Assembly: GCA_963665545.2 (NCBI GenBank)
Contig: CAXXKZ010000007.1
Location: 558,001-622,000, forward strand
Length of the DNA: 64,000 nucleotides
Origin: G963665545 sp963665545
GTDB taxonomy: Bacteria; Pseudomonadota; Gammaproteobacteria; Xanthomonadales; SZUA-36
Reading direction: 5' to 3'
Shown here in pieces: positions 15,788 through 24,738 of this stretch (within the stretch, counting starts at the first letter, position 1; each line of letters opens with the position of its first letter). Both the position numbers and the translations under genes were made by a program. Below the pieces are notes generated by a model. The model made no database searches and was not told the DNA's origin. It was given only the letters and a program-made list of their open reading frames with translations.

Positions 15788-16858
15788 ATGAGTGAAGCTG
15801 CAAAACTGCCGCAGATCGCTCGACTAAAGCCCTACTACGCAGAACTGCAAAAAGGCCGAAGCTACTATTGGTGCGCCTGTGGTTTGAGTCGTAATCAGCC
15901 CTTCTGCGACGGCTCCCACCAGGGTAGCGGTATTGAGTCGGTGCGCTACACGGCAGAGGAAGAAGCGCAAGAAGTACTGTTTTGTGCCTGTAAGCGCACC
16001 GCAAAGGTGCCTTTTTGCGATGGCGCCCACAACAATCTGAGTGGCGCCTACGAACTCGATGATCCCGACAGCGAACGAAATCGGGGCATCGACCTTATCA
16101 CAGCCGGTGGCGACGGCATGGCGCGGTTGGATGGCGGTTGTTACGTTCTGACCCCCGTGAAAATCACTTGTAGCCAACGCGCGGGACTGCGCTTTGCACC
16201 GGTGATTTCAGCCGCCAGCGGCGGCAGGTATCAAAGCCAGTACTACTTCGAGCAGGATTCTACAGAGCCGACCGTGGTCCATTTTGCGGACAGTCACGTC
16301 ATCTTATTTGTCAGTAGCGGCTCAGGTACCCTGAACATTTCCGGCCAGTCATTTGGCGTCGGATTGCATTGTGGTGTGTACGTGCGTCCCGGCGAAGCGT
16401 TCGCCATGATTCCGGACGCAGGCCAAATCCTGAGCGTTTTTGCATCAGCCTGCCCTTTGCCGGTGGAACCGGAATTCCCCGGCGCAAACCCCACCGGCTT
16501 TGATCATAACCACCCGGAACGGGTCATCGGCATTGACCAGGACCAGCGCACGGGCATGGGTGACCGCTATTTTCAGGTGCTGATAGACGCAACAATGGGC
16601 TGTGAAGTCGCCGCTCAGTTCATTGGTGAAATTCCACCGTCCAAGGCGGCGCCTCATTGCCATCTTTACGAGGAGTCGCTGATTGTCCTCAGCGGCGAAG
16701 GCATGATGTGGACCGAATCACACAAGGCCGCAGTTGCTGCCGGCGACATCATTTTCCTGCCGCCTAAGCAGAAGCACTCCCTGCAATGTACTTCAAGTGA
16801 GCGCATGCTGCTGGCCGGGGTGATTTCTCCAGGTAACAACCCCAGCATCAATTACTAG
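15788..16858 (+). CDS. Twin CDGSH iron-sulfur domains fused to a bicupin
   Basis: A 356-residue protein. Two CDGSH-type motifs come first: C29-x-C31 with C40/H44 (PFCDGSH) and C66-x-C68 with C77/H81 (PFCDGAH), each able to bind a [2Fe-2S] cluster with 3Cys-1His ligation. From about 130 two cupin barrels follow; the second is clear (CHLYEESLIVLSGEG, then GDIIFLPPKQKHSL). Cupins usually bind a single metal and act as dioxygenases, isomerases or sensors. Cluster and cupin metal in one chain suggests a redox-linked enzyme. It is in an operon with the class III aminotransferase. Confidence 0.9.
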   Translation: MSEAAKLPQIARLKPYYAELQKGRSYYWCACGLSRNQPFCDGSHQGSGIESVRYTAEEEAQEVLFCACKRTAKVPFCDGAHNNLSGAYELDDPDSERNRGIDLITAGGDGMARLDGGCYVLTPVKITCSQRAGLRFAPVISAASGGRYQSQYYFEQDSTEPTVVHFADSHVILFVSSGSGTLNISGQSFGVGLHCGVYVRPGEAFAMIPDAGQILSVFASACPLPVEPEFPGANPTGFDHNHPERVIGIDQDQRTGMGDRYFQVLIDATMGCEVAAQFIGEIPPSKAAPHCHLYEESLIVLSGEGMMWTESHKAAVAAGDIIFLPPKQKHSLQCTSSERMLLAGVISPGNNPSINY

Positions 16859-16866
16859 CTGCAGAT

Positions 16867-16897
16867 TGTGGCGCACATGGATGTGCGGCAACGATCA
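16867..16897 (+). repeat. Degenerate REP-like hairpin
   Basis: A stretch resembling the 53-bp repeat core (GTGG...GCGCA..GGATG.GCGG.AACGATC) with several substitutions, just after the CDGSH-cupin stop codon. Confidence 0.5.
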
Positions 16898-16950
16898 AAA
16901 GGGTCCTGCAAGATGGCCCCTTACTCCGAACCCGCTTGTGCCAGCGTTAG

Positions 16951-17154
16951 GAAAGCCGCATAAGCAGACTACTGTCCACGCCTGGCGGACGGCCCTGCGG
17001 GCTACCCTCACTTCTCCGCGCTTGGTGGGTCGGCTCCAACGGAACATCCTGTTCCGTGTCGCCTCGTCGAGCCATCCATGGCTCGACGACCCAGTCGCTT
17101 GTCGGCGTTCGGCATCCTTTAAGGCGTGGACAGTAGTCTGCTTATGCGGGTTTC
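16951..17154. repeat. 0.2-kb nested hairpin element
   Basis: Outer arms of 32 bp with one mismatch (16951-16982 and 17123-17154) enclose two internal hairpins: GGAACA/TGTTCC at 17041-17055 and a 12-bp perfect stem at 17064-17089 with a 2-base loop. It fills most of the 341-base gap between two convergent genes (16858 and 17200). No protein is supported here. It could be a folded RNA, a terminator region or a small non-autonomous mobile element. Confidence 0.8.
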
Positions 17155-17199
17155 CGGAGGCGGAAGCGCATTAATCACTCCCATGGCGTGTTTTGATGG

Positions 17200-18537
17200 C
17201 TACTTGACGCGAAATCGCCAGAAAGTAAATCCCCAGCGGTCATTGAAGACGTCCTGGATCGGCGACACCACAGCAAGGTCACCGTCGGCAAGAAAGACGA
17301 CGGGGATGTACTCGCCCGCCGGCGTTGGGACCCTGTTGTCCACATCTTCATTCCAGGCCAGTGGTGTAAATGGCGCAGCCTGGGCGACCTGCGGCGAGGC
17401 AGAACCCTGGCCCGGAGTGATCAGCGCCAGGTGGGCAGTGAGCGACGCGCCGTCCTGCACAAACCACGTCGCAGCCAGGCGGCCGTCTTCACTGGCCACC
17501 ATGTAAGGGAAGAAGGCGATACCGGACGCTTCTGAAATTGCCTGGCTTTGCCAACTGGCGCCAGCATCGGCGGACCAGCCCAGGTGCATGGTTTTGCCTT
17601 CACTCCAAAGGTGGAAAAGCGTGCCGTCCGGCCCCCAGGCCAGTGGTTCAACCCAGCGCGGGACCTTTGTTGGATCGGTGAAAGTGGGGTCCCACTCGAC
17701 CTTGCCCGGGACGGGATGTTTTCGCCAGGTCCAGCCGTTGTCCGTACTCACCGCAATGGAATCCGCCTCGGCATTGAATTGGTTGGCGGACGCGGAAATG
17801 GCGGAAATCCGAACCGCAATTTGACCATCCGGCCCGATTGCCAGATGGCTTGAACCGCCGATGGGGTGGATGCGTGCCTGCGCCTCCCAACTTCTGCCGG
17901 AATCGCGACTGAGCTGATGCACGACGCCGTTGCCATCGTTCCAGATGGCGTGAGCAACGCCATCGGGCGCCACGCGAATCCACGGACGGTCATCAAACTG
18001 GGAGGTGGAAAGCCGTTGCCAGGTCCAGTCTGACCCGTCATCGTGGCTCACACCCATGGCAATGTGTGTGCCTGCCCGAGTGGCGCGGTTGAATCCCATC
18101 GCCAGCAAATATACGGTTCCGTCGGGACCCACGGTCAGATCGACATCTGAGTTGCCTTGTGCACCGTCCTGGCTGGTGCCGATATCGACCGCGGCCCAAG
18201 TCTTACCGCTATCTTTGCTCAGCCACAGCGGTGGCGGAACGGTCCAGTCGGTGCCCGATACCTGCGAGCCGTAACCGGTTACGAACAGGGTGTCGTCCGG
18301 ATGAACGGCAATCATCGGTTCCCGGCAAAGGCTGTCCAGATGATCGACACGTTCAATCAACTCAATGGCCGCCCCAGTGGTGGACGCAGTGGCGGAGTCG
18401 GTGGCTGCCTCGGCGGCGGACTGCAGTGGCGCAATCAGCATACCGACCCACAGCGAAACAAACAGCGGTTGGAGGGATCGGTGTACAGAGCGGTACGACG
18501 GGTGAATTTTCAAGTGCGAAGCAAGCAAGTTTTTCAT
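17200..18537 (-). CDS. Secreted BNR/Asp-box repeat protein (sialidase-like fold)
   Basis: A 445-residue protein. The N-terminus has a basic stretch then a hydrophobic segment (LFVSLWVGMLIAPLQSAAEAA), consistent with an export signal about 43 residues long. At least five Asp-box turns of S-x-D-x-G-x-T/S-W type are visible (SKDSGKTW, SHDDGSDW, SRDSGRSW, STDNGWTW, SADAGASW), indicating a beta-propeller. The catalytic residues of true sialidases were not identified, so enzyme activity is not claimed. It converges with the CDGSH-cupin gene and diverges from the coiled-coil gene. Confidence 0.85.
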   Translation of the reverse strand: MKNLLASHLKIHPSYRSVHRSLQPLFVSLWVGMLIAPLQSAAEAATDSATASTTGAAIELIERVDHLDSLCREPMIAVHPDDTLFVTGYGSQVSGTDWTVPPPLWLSKDSGKTWAAVDIGTSQDGAQGNSDVDLTVGPDGTVYLLAMGFNRATRAGTHIAMGVSHDDGSDWTWQRLSTSQFDDRPWIRVAPDGVAHAIWNDGNGVVHQLSRDSGRSWEAQARIHPIGGSSHLAIGPDGQIAVRISAISASANQFNAEADSIAVSTDNGWTWRKHPVPGKVEWDPTFTDPTKVPRWVEPLAWGPDGTLFHLWSEGKTMHLGWSADAGASWQSQAISEASGIAFFPYMVASEDGRLAATWFVQDGASLTAHLALITPGQGSASPQVAQAAPFTPLAWNEDVDNRVPTPAGEYIPVVFLADGDLAVVSPIQDVFNDRWGFTFWRFRVK

Positions 18538-18678
18538 CCGGCGACTGTAGGATTAATGCGCCCGCACTGCAAGTGGGAGTCAATTCAGGCCCGTTGCGTC
18601 AAGGCCAATTACCATCAGGCCATGGCCAGGAGCAATACCGGGCTTTCTGGACTAAAATGAAGTAGGAATCAAGGAATC

Positions 18679-21600
18679 ATGAAACCTGGGCAGCTTAATC
18701 AGGTGTTAAAAATCTCGGTGGCCGCACTGGCGCTGCTGACACCGTCGCCGTGTGAAGCGATGAGTTCCCTCCTCGATCCCGACACCGCAACGGACAGCCA
18801 GTCCATCCGATTTATACCCGCAGCCGACCCAACTGCGCCAATCATCGTCGGGCCTCGCGAAGTTGTCGGCAAACAATCGATGGCGGACAAGGCGGTCAGT
18901 GGCGCGATTCGCAGCGTGCTGGGTGGTTCATCGAAGAAATCGAAGGGCCCCAAAACCGTCAAGGATCCGACGCGCAAGTCTGATTGGTCAAAAATCAAGC
19001 GTGACGACGGGGATCTGCAGGTGCGGGCCCGGACCAAATTAACCGATGAAGGCCTGCTGGTCAGCAACAAGGTTGAGGATTGGGACGGCAAAGGCACGTT
19101 CCAGACCATCTTCCTGCAGGACTGCAGCGGTCGCAGGCTCTACCCCACCGGTCATGCGATTTACGAAATCTGGTCGGAATCCTCGGTCAGTGTATCTTGG
19201 AGCAAGACCTCGACCGCCAATGGCCAGGTGGTGAGCCGCGAGTCGGGGGGCTGGCAGGACAACTGGACCGAAGACTGGTCGGTGGTTGGTGAAGCAGGCG
19301 AAACGACCGCCGAAATGTCCCCCGAAATGTCACGGGGCATACCGGCGATGTGGCAGCAGGCGGGCTACAGTCGAGCGCATGCAGGCGTTCGCCAGGCCGG
19401 CAGCACCTTCAACGTTGATTACGGCGCGATCATTCAGGCGGGCGGCCTGGAATTGTTTGTCCACGTGACTTATCCAAAAGCAGAACCGGTCACCACTGAG
19501 GCGTTCAGCTGGTTGGTCAGCGCCCGCGACGATGGCGATATCGCCGTGGCCGAGGCTGCACCGGATCGCGAGGCATGGCTGGAGAGTTGTGAATTGTCAC
19601 CGGCCGCTGGTGAGACTAGCGCTGTCGACGGCGCCGCGCAGGGTCAGGTGCCAGGCGAAGATGACCGCAGAACTGCGCCGGCAGATGGTGAGTCTGCAGC
19701 CGCGGGGGCCAAACCCCCGTGCAAGGAAGCATTGTTGAGCGTCGAGGAAAAGAAATCTGCCTACCTGGCGAAGCTGAACGACCCTGCGACACGCTTGCAG
19801 GCGGCCATCAACGCAGCGGACCACCTGGGCAAGGCGACGCGCGATCATGGGCAAAATCTTGCGAATCTGGCGGCGGCGCAGGCCATGGCGGCAATGCTGC
19901 AAGCAGAACTGGATGCCTGGGACCAGTGGTTTGAGGAAAAGCTCAAGCGGCTGGAGCAGCATCGTCTTGAGACCCACGGCAGTCGAGAGCCGGCCTTCGC
20001 AAAGGGCTCGTCAGGTCGCGCCCGCGCCCGGCACGGTGAGCGCACCGCAGAATTACGTCAGCAGCTTGCAGCTCAGCAGCAAGCCGTTGCGGCCGCGCAG
20101 CAGGCGGCCAATGCGTCTGCCGAGGCACTGCAATCGGCACAGAACTCGTTCAACCAGGCACAAGAGGATTTCAGGCGCGCGCTGGCCGATTTGCGCAACG
20201 CCAAGGACGAGTTTGCCGAGCTGGCGATTCTTCACTTCCGCTGTTCACCGTGCGAAGTGCTTGCCAAACACTGGTCGTCGGTGGCGCGTCTGAAAGACAT
20301 GCTGAACAAACTCAAGGGCATGCTGGACCAGGCCATCGCCGATACCGCAGCACAACTGCAGCAGGCCCGGCTACAGGCGGCTGCTGCTGCCCAACGCGCC
20401 GGCGAGGCCCGCGCGCGAGTGGATGACATGAGTGCTGAACGAAGCCGAATCGAGCAGGCCATGCGGGATGCGGTTAGAACGGGCGATGGCGATTGTCTCA
20501 GTTTCGAGCCACAGCAAGGCTGGGGCTGGGTCAATCTGGCCTCTGTTGATGGCGCCCGCGTAAGCGTCGTGGCTCAAGGTGCCGGGATGGTCAGTCGCAG
20601 CAGCTTCAAAGGCTCCGAAGTGCGTGTGTACAACAAGCCGGGCTGCCTGCACGAGCGCATCGAGCGCATCAACTGGCGAAAAATCAATGAGCTGAACAAC
20701 GAATTGGCTGACCTCGATGCGCAGCAGCGTGAGGCTGAAGAGGCAGCAATAGAAGCCCAGCGCCAGGCGGCCGGCGCTCGGGCGGCAGCGGATGGCTTGC
20801 AGGCCCAACTCGACGCCCTCAATGCGCTCAAGAATGCCCTCATCCGCTCGGGCCTGGAAAAGAATACGGATCAAGTCATGCAAGCGCTCGAGGAAGTTGC
20901 GCAAGACTGCATCAAGGCCATCAAAGAGGCGGTCGATGGAATTGCTGAAGAAAGGCGGCGCAAGCAAGACGCTGATGACCGGGTCGCCGCAGGCAACGGC
21001 ATGCGCAGTGGTTTGCGGCGCAGAGCAGGTAGAGCCGCCGATGATCTTGATAAGATCGATCCCTCACCCGGCGATGACAGCGACGTACAAAAGCACGGCA
21101 AACTGAAGGACCAGGCGGAAGGCTTGAGGGACGCTAGCGGGGATGGCCGAAGCGTCGCGCCCAAAGCAAAAGATTCCTTGCCCGACGATGCCTGGCCCGA
21201 CAATACTGAAGACGCCGAGCGACAGCGCGAGGCAGCAAAAGACGCGGCCGATGCGGCTGAAGATTGGGCCGACACGCTCGAGAGGGAAAATCAAGACCTG
21301 GCAGATGAGGTCTCTGACCTTGAAGACGAAACGAATGCGCTGCGTGACAGGGTCAACGATTGGCGGGCTTACCATGCCGCCCTGGCTCGCTATGAAGACT
21401 GCTTGCGGAAGAAGCAGAAAGCTGCCGAGGAACTTGCCGAGCTGAATCGGGAAAACGCTTCGGCACTGGAAGAATTGGCCAGATTGCTCGGCGAGGCGGC
21501 CGACGGTCTTTCGGAAGTGGCCGGAGAGGTCGGAGAAGCTGGCAAATTGGACAAACGGGCCAGGGATGCCAGCAAGAAGGCTGGCGCCTTGTCGGGGAAA

Positions 21601-21966
21601 CTCCAGAGACTGAGCAACGCGATGGAAATCCTTGACGCTGTATTGCGTGCGGAACACAAGACGCCGGCGGAAAAACTCGCAGCCATGAGCCTGGCCTTCG
21701 AGGAATTGCGCCAATGGCTGCCGGATATCCCCGGCGTTTCCGAAATGCTGGAATTCTATAACGAGGCCATGAAGGCCATCGCCGGCAAGATGGGCGAAAT
21801 CGAAGATCGCATGACCGAATCCTGGGCCGACCTGGTGGAGGCCGGCATCGCTGACCCCGAAGATGCGCCCAGTGGCATCCGGGAAGAAGTCGGGAAGGTC
21901 GCCAGGATTCGCGAATTCATGAGGCTTCTTGGGCGCAATTGCGGCAAATCCCCGCAGCCCCCCTAG
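18679..21966 (+). CDS. Large exported coiled-coil protein of unknown function
   Basis: A 1095-residue protein I do not recognise. An export signal (VLKISVAALALLTPSPCEA) is followed by a globular region to about residue 320 with many Trp and Ser residues. Long Ala/Glu/Gln-rich heptad-like stretches then run from about 370 to 620 and 690 to 1050. Two small Cys-containing stretches (LHFRCSPCEVLAK near 520 and a segment near 660) interrupt the helices. The late part contains a very acidic Asp-rich section (RKQDADD to DDSDVQKHG). It starts at ATG 18679 after AAGGAA. It is flanked by unrelated genes. A periplasmic or surface structural role is a guess. Confidence 0.85.
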   Translation: MKPGQLNQVLKISVAALALLTPSPCEAMSSLLDPDTATDSQSIRFIPAADPTAPIIVGPREVVGKQSMADKAVSGAIRSVLGGSSKKSKGPKTVKDPTRKSDWSKIKRDDGDLQVRARTKLTDEGLLVSNKVEDWDGKGTFQTIFLQDCSGRRLYPTGHAIYEIWSESSVSVSWSKTSTANGQVVSRESGGWQDNWTEDWSVVGEAGETTAEMSPEMSRGIPAMWQQAGYSRAHAGVRQAGSTFNVDYGAIIQAGGLELFVHVTYPKAEPVTTEAFSWLVSARDDGDIAVAEAAPDREAWLESCELSPAAGETSAVDGAAQGQVPGEDDRRTAPADGESAAAGAKPPCKEALLSVEEKKSAYLAKLNDPATRLQAAINAADHLGKATRDHGQNLANLAAAQAMAAMLQAELDAWDQWFEEKLKRLEQHRLETHGSREPAFAKGSSGRARARHGERTAELRQQLAAQQQAVAAAQQAANASAEALQSAQNSFNQAQEDFRRALADLRNAKDEFAELAILHFRCSPCEVLAKHWSSVARLKDMLNKLKGMLDQAIADTAAQLQQARLQAAAAAQRAGEARARVDDMSAERSRIEQAMRDAVRTGDGDCLSFEPQQGWGWVNLASVDGARVSVVAQGAGMVSRSSFKGSEVRVYNKPGCLHERIERINWRKINELNNELADLDAQQREAEEAAIEAQRQAAGARAAADGLQAQLDALNALKNALIRSGLEKNTDQVMQALEEVAQDCIKAIKEAVDGIAEERRRKQDADDRVAAGNGMRSGLRRRAGRAADDLDKIDPSPGDDSDVQKHGKLKDQAEGLRDASGDGRSVAPKAKDSLPDDAWPDNTEDAERQREAAKDAADAAEDWADTLERENQDLADEVSDLEDETNALRDRVNDWRAYHAALARYEDCLRKKQKAAEELAELNRENASALEELARLLGEAADGLSEVAGEVGEAGKLDKRARDASKKAGALSGKLQRLSNAMEILDAVLRAEHKTPAEKLAAMSLAFEELRQWLPDIPGVSEMLEFYNEAMKAIAGKMGEIEDRMTESWADLVEAGIADPEDAPSGIREEVGKVARIREFMRLLGRNCGKSPQPP

Positions 21967-22061
21967 CCCGCCCGTTTTTCCGCCTTTAAACCATTCAAGA
22001 GGCCGGACAAACACATGTTAAAGATTGTCGCTTCCTTAGTTTGGCCAAATTTGGAATTCTG

Positions 22062-23021
22062 ATGAACCCTCCCGAGCGCCGTGGTCTTTACCCGGAAATT
22101 GAACCCTACGACCGCGGCCGCCTGAAGGTGTCCGACATCCATGAGCTCAGTTATGAACAGGCCGGCAACCCGTCGGGCCGCCCGGTGATCTTCTTGCATG
22201 GCGGGCCGGGCGGAGGCATCGTGCCGGTCTACCGGCGGGTGTTTGATCCGCAGCGCTATCGCATCGTCTTGTTGGACCAGCGGGGATGTGGTCAAAGTAC
22301 CCCCAAGAACGAACTCCGCGACAACACGACTTGGCATATTGTCAGCGATCTTGAAGTGCTTCGTGAGCGCCTGGGGATCTCGGCCTGGCAGGTATTTGGG
22401 GGATCCTGGGGCAGTACGCTGGCGTTGGCCTATGCGCAAAAACATCCAGAACGGGTGCTGGAAATCATATTGCGCGGTGCCACGCCGTGGCGAGAGACGG
22501 ACATGGACTGGGAATTTGAGCATGCCAGTGTGGTGTGGCCGGATGTGTGGGACAAAGTAGTCAAGCTGCTGGGCGTTAGCGACCGGCGAGGCGTCCTGGA
22601 AGGCTTCTGGGCGCGCCTGAGCAGCGAAGATGAAGCGGTTCGCCGCGAGGCTGCACTGATGTGGGCGCAATGGGAAGTCGTCAAATGCTCCTTGGTTCCC
22701 GACTGGAACCCCGCAAGCGAGTGGGCGCTGAGTTATGTGGACGGGCTGGCGTTAATCGAGTGCCACTACTGCCGCAACGGGGCGTTCCTGGACGACGGAC
22801 AGTTGCTCGACGAAATGCCCAAAATGGCGCGTATTCCGGGCGTTATTGTGCAGGGGCGCTATGATATGTGCACGCCAATGGGGGGCGCCTGGGAGATTGC
22901 CAGGCTGTGGCCGGCGGCCGAACTCAGGATTGTGGCTGATGAGGGGCATTTGTTTTTGGAGCCGGGTATTTTGCATGAAATGATTTGTGCGACAGATCGT
23001 TTTTGTGCCAAGTCCGGGTGA
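22062..23021 (+). CDS. pip: Proline iminopeptidase (alpha/beta hydrolase, S33)
   Basis: A 319-residue peptidase that removes N-terminal proline. Family features are VIFLHGGPGGG (oxyanion), LLDQRGCGQSTP, NTTWHIVSDLEVLRERLGI, the nucleophile in GGSWGSTLALAYAQ, the late catalytic Asp in GRYDMCTP and His in DEGHLFLEPG. The frame is open from a TTG at 22041, but the ATG at 22062 gives the standard MNPPERRGLYPEIEPY start. Length is typical. It is cytosolic. Confidence 0.95.
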   Translation: MNPPERRGLYPEIEPYDRGRLKVSDIHELSYEQAGNPSGRPVIFLHGGPGGGIVPVYRRVFDPQRYRIVLLDQRGCGQSTPKNELRDNTTWHIVSDLEVLRERLGISAWQVFGGSWGSTLALAYAQKHPERVLEIILRGATPWRETDMDWEFEHASVVWPDVWDKVVKLLGVSDRRGVLEGFWARLSSEDEAVRREAALMWAQWEVVKCSLVPDWNPASEWALSYVDGLALIECHYCRNGAFLDDGQLLDEMPKMARIPGVIVQGRYDMCTPMGGAWEIARLWPAAELRIVADEGHLFLEPGILHEMICATDRFCAKSG

Positions 23022-23049
23022 TCGGGATTGTGGAAAGGAGCATGTGACC

Positions 23050-23884
23050 ATGAAAGTCAATTGGATATTGCCAATATTCATTTGCGGCATCGGGAGTGTC
23101 TTTTCGGAGATGCCCTCCATCCAGTGCCCATTACCTGGCCAATGAGGGGGTCATGGTGACGCGCGGTGAGACGAAGGTCCTGTTTGATCCCCTGTTTCGC
23201 AACGGCTATGGACAGTATGAGTTGGTGCCGGCGGAAATGGAGCGTGCCCTGTTTGCGGGGGAGGCGCCATGGGATGGGGTCGACGCGGTGTTTGTCAGTC
23301 ACTATCACGATGATCATTTCTCGCCACAAGTCATGCTGGAATTTCTTCGCGCGCGCGCTGACATCCGTTTCTACGGTCCTGCGCAAGCGGTAGATGCCAT
23401 GCACGATGTGGCGGGCGCCGCGGATACCGGTGTGTTTGAGCGCGTGGTATCCATTGAGCTAAATTACCCGCAACCACCCCTGGTGCTGACCATGGAGGGT
23501 TTGCTGATCGAGGCGGTGCGAATCCCGCATGCCGGCTGGCCGGACGGGCGCACGGAGATTGAGAATATCGTTTACCGAGTGACCCTGGATGAGCGCACTA
23601 CCGTTGTCCATCTGGGGGACGCGGATCCGAATGATGTGCATTTCGCACGCGATGCCGCCTATTGGGATAGGCGGCACAACGACTTGGCCATGCCGCCTTA
23701 CTGGTTTTTCGTTTCCCCGCAAGGGCCGGAAATTATCGAGCGGCGTTTGCACGCCCGATCTGCTGTCGGGGTGCATGTGCCCACGCGCATGCCAGACGAC
23801 CCGGCTGCCCGGCCCGCCGAGTTTGAAGGGGTTGATCTGTTTACCGAGCCGGGCGAAACGAGGCAAATTCCGGTCAGCGACTGA
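23050..23884 (+). pseudogene. Metallo-beta-lactamase-fold hydrolase with a one-base frameshift
   Basis: From the ATG at 23050 (preceded by AAAGGAG) the first frame encodes an export signal, MKVNWILPIFICGIGSVFS, then stops early. The main frame, one base out of step, encodes the hydrolase: SAHYLANEGVMVT, metal ligands in SHYHDDH, then HAGWPDG and HLGDADPNDVHF. Removing one C at 23121-23122 joins the two as ...EMPSI-SAHYLANEG. The family is often exported. A start inside the main frame (ATG near 23153) would give a shorter cytosolic protein. The lesion may be real or a sequencing error. Confidence 0.8.
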
Positions 23885-24623
23885 TGCCGCTTAGGGCCAC
23901 GCAACGCCTGGCAAGGATGTCGGTTGGGTCCACCATCGGCAGTGCTGATCGCCCACCGATGGCGTCGAGCAGCAGGGGCAATTCGGTACAACCAAGGATC
24001 AGCAGCTCCGCGCCCATTCGTTCAAGGTGGGTGGCTACTTCCAGAAACTGTTCGACACACAGACCGCTGGTGTACCCGGCCTTGATGCCCTGCTTGCCGG
24101 AGATGACCTCCATCAGCATGGTCTGCTGCGGGGCATCCGGCACCAGGGTGGCATATCCGGCAGCACCAAGAACAGTCTGATAGAGCCGGGTCTGCACCGT
24201 GCCGCTGGTGGCCAAAAGACCGACGCTGTTCAGTCCGGCGTAATGGCGACCGATGAAGGCAACCGTTTCATCCGGCATGCGGATGATCGGAATATCCAGC
24301 CTGGCCTGAATCGCATCGAGAAAAACATGCGCCGTATTGCAGGGTATGGCGATGATCGTGGCGCCAAACGACTGCAGGCGCTGGCAGGCGGCATCCAGGG
24401 CCGGCGTGGGATCGGGTCCCTCGCCCAAGAGGTGGGCGGTGCGATCTGGAATCCGCGGATCATGTTCAACCAGCATGCGGATATGGTCCTGATCGCGTCT
24501 GGCCGGTGTGTTCCGGATGATCTTGTCCATGAAGTCCACCGTGGCTGCCGGGCCCAGACCGCCCAGCACGCCAATCCTGAAATCATCGGCGGGGTTTTCA
24601 ATTTTCAGATTCTCTGCCACCAT
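23874..24623 (-). CDS. Aspartate/glutamate racemase family protein
   Basis: A 249-residue PLP-independent racemase. Both catalytic cysteines are seen: IPCNTAH and LGCTELPLL. The N-terminus GVLGGLGPAATVDFMDKI is typical of aspartate racemases. The frame opens further upstream, but the ATG at 24623 gives the normal length. It converges with the metallo-hydrolase, overlapping it by 11 bases, and diverges from the aminotransferase at 24739. It could also act on hydantoin-type substrates, but the length and motifs favour Asp/Glu racemase. Confidence 0.88.
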   Translation of the reverse strand: MVAENLKIENPADDFRIGVLGGLGPAATVDFMDKIIRNTPARRDQDHIRMLVEHDPRIPDRTAHLLGEGPDPTPALDAACQRLQSFGATIIAIPCNTAHVFLDAIQARLDIPIIRMPDETVAFIGRHYAGLNSVGLLATSGTVQTRLYQTVLGAAGYATLVPDAPQQTMLMEVISGKQGIKAGYTSGLCVEQFLEVATHLERMGAELLILGCTELPLLLDAIGGRSALPMVDPTDILARRCVALSGISR

Positions 24624-24738
24624 CACATCCACAACAATCAATTGAAGACCAGCATGCAATAAAGACCGGGATAATCCAATGGCCAATTCGCCAATTCAAC
24701 ATGCTAGAATTCGGCTTTCACCATGCGAAAGAGCCCCA

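Noticed and set aside
16941..17160. Integron attC site
   Set aside because: The outer arms are far too long and perfect, and the GTTRRRY core is not matched (GTTAGGA).
16866..17174. Small protein in the nested-hairpin region
   Set aside because: The open frame follows the inverted repeats, has no ribosome binding site and no family resemblance.
20371..22014. Long reverse-strand frames opposite the coiled-coil gene
   Set aside because: They are shadows of a GC-rich, Ala/Glu-rich gene; they lack start signals and domain motifs.
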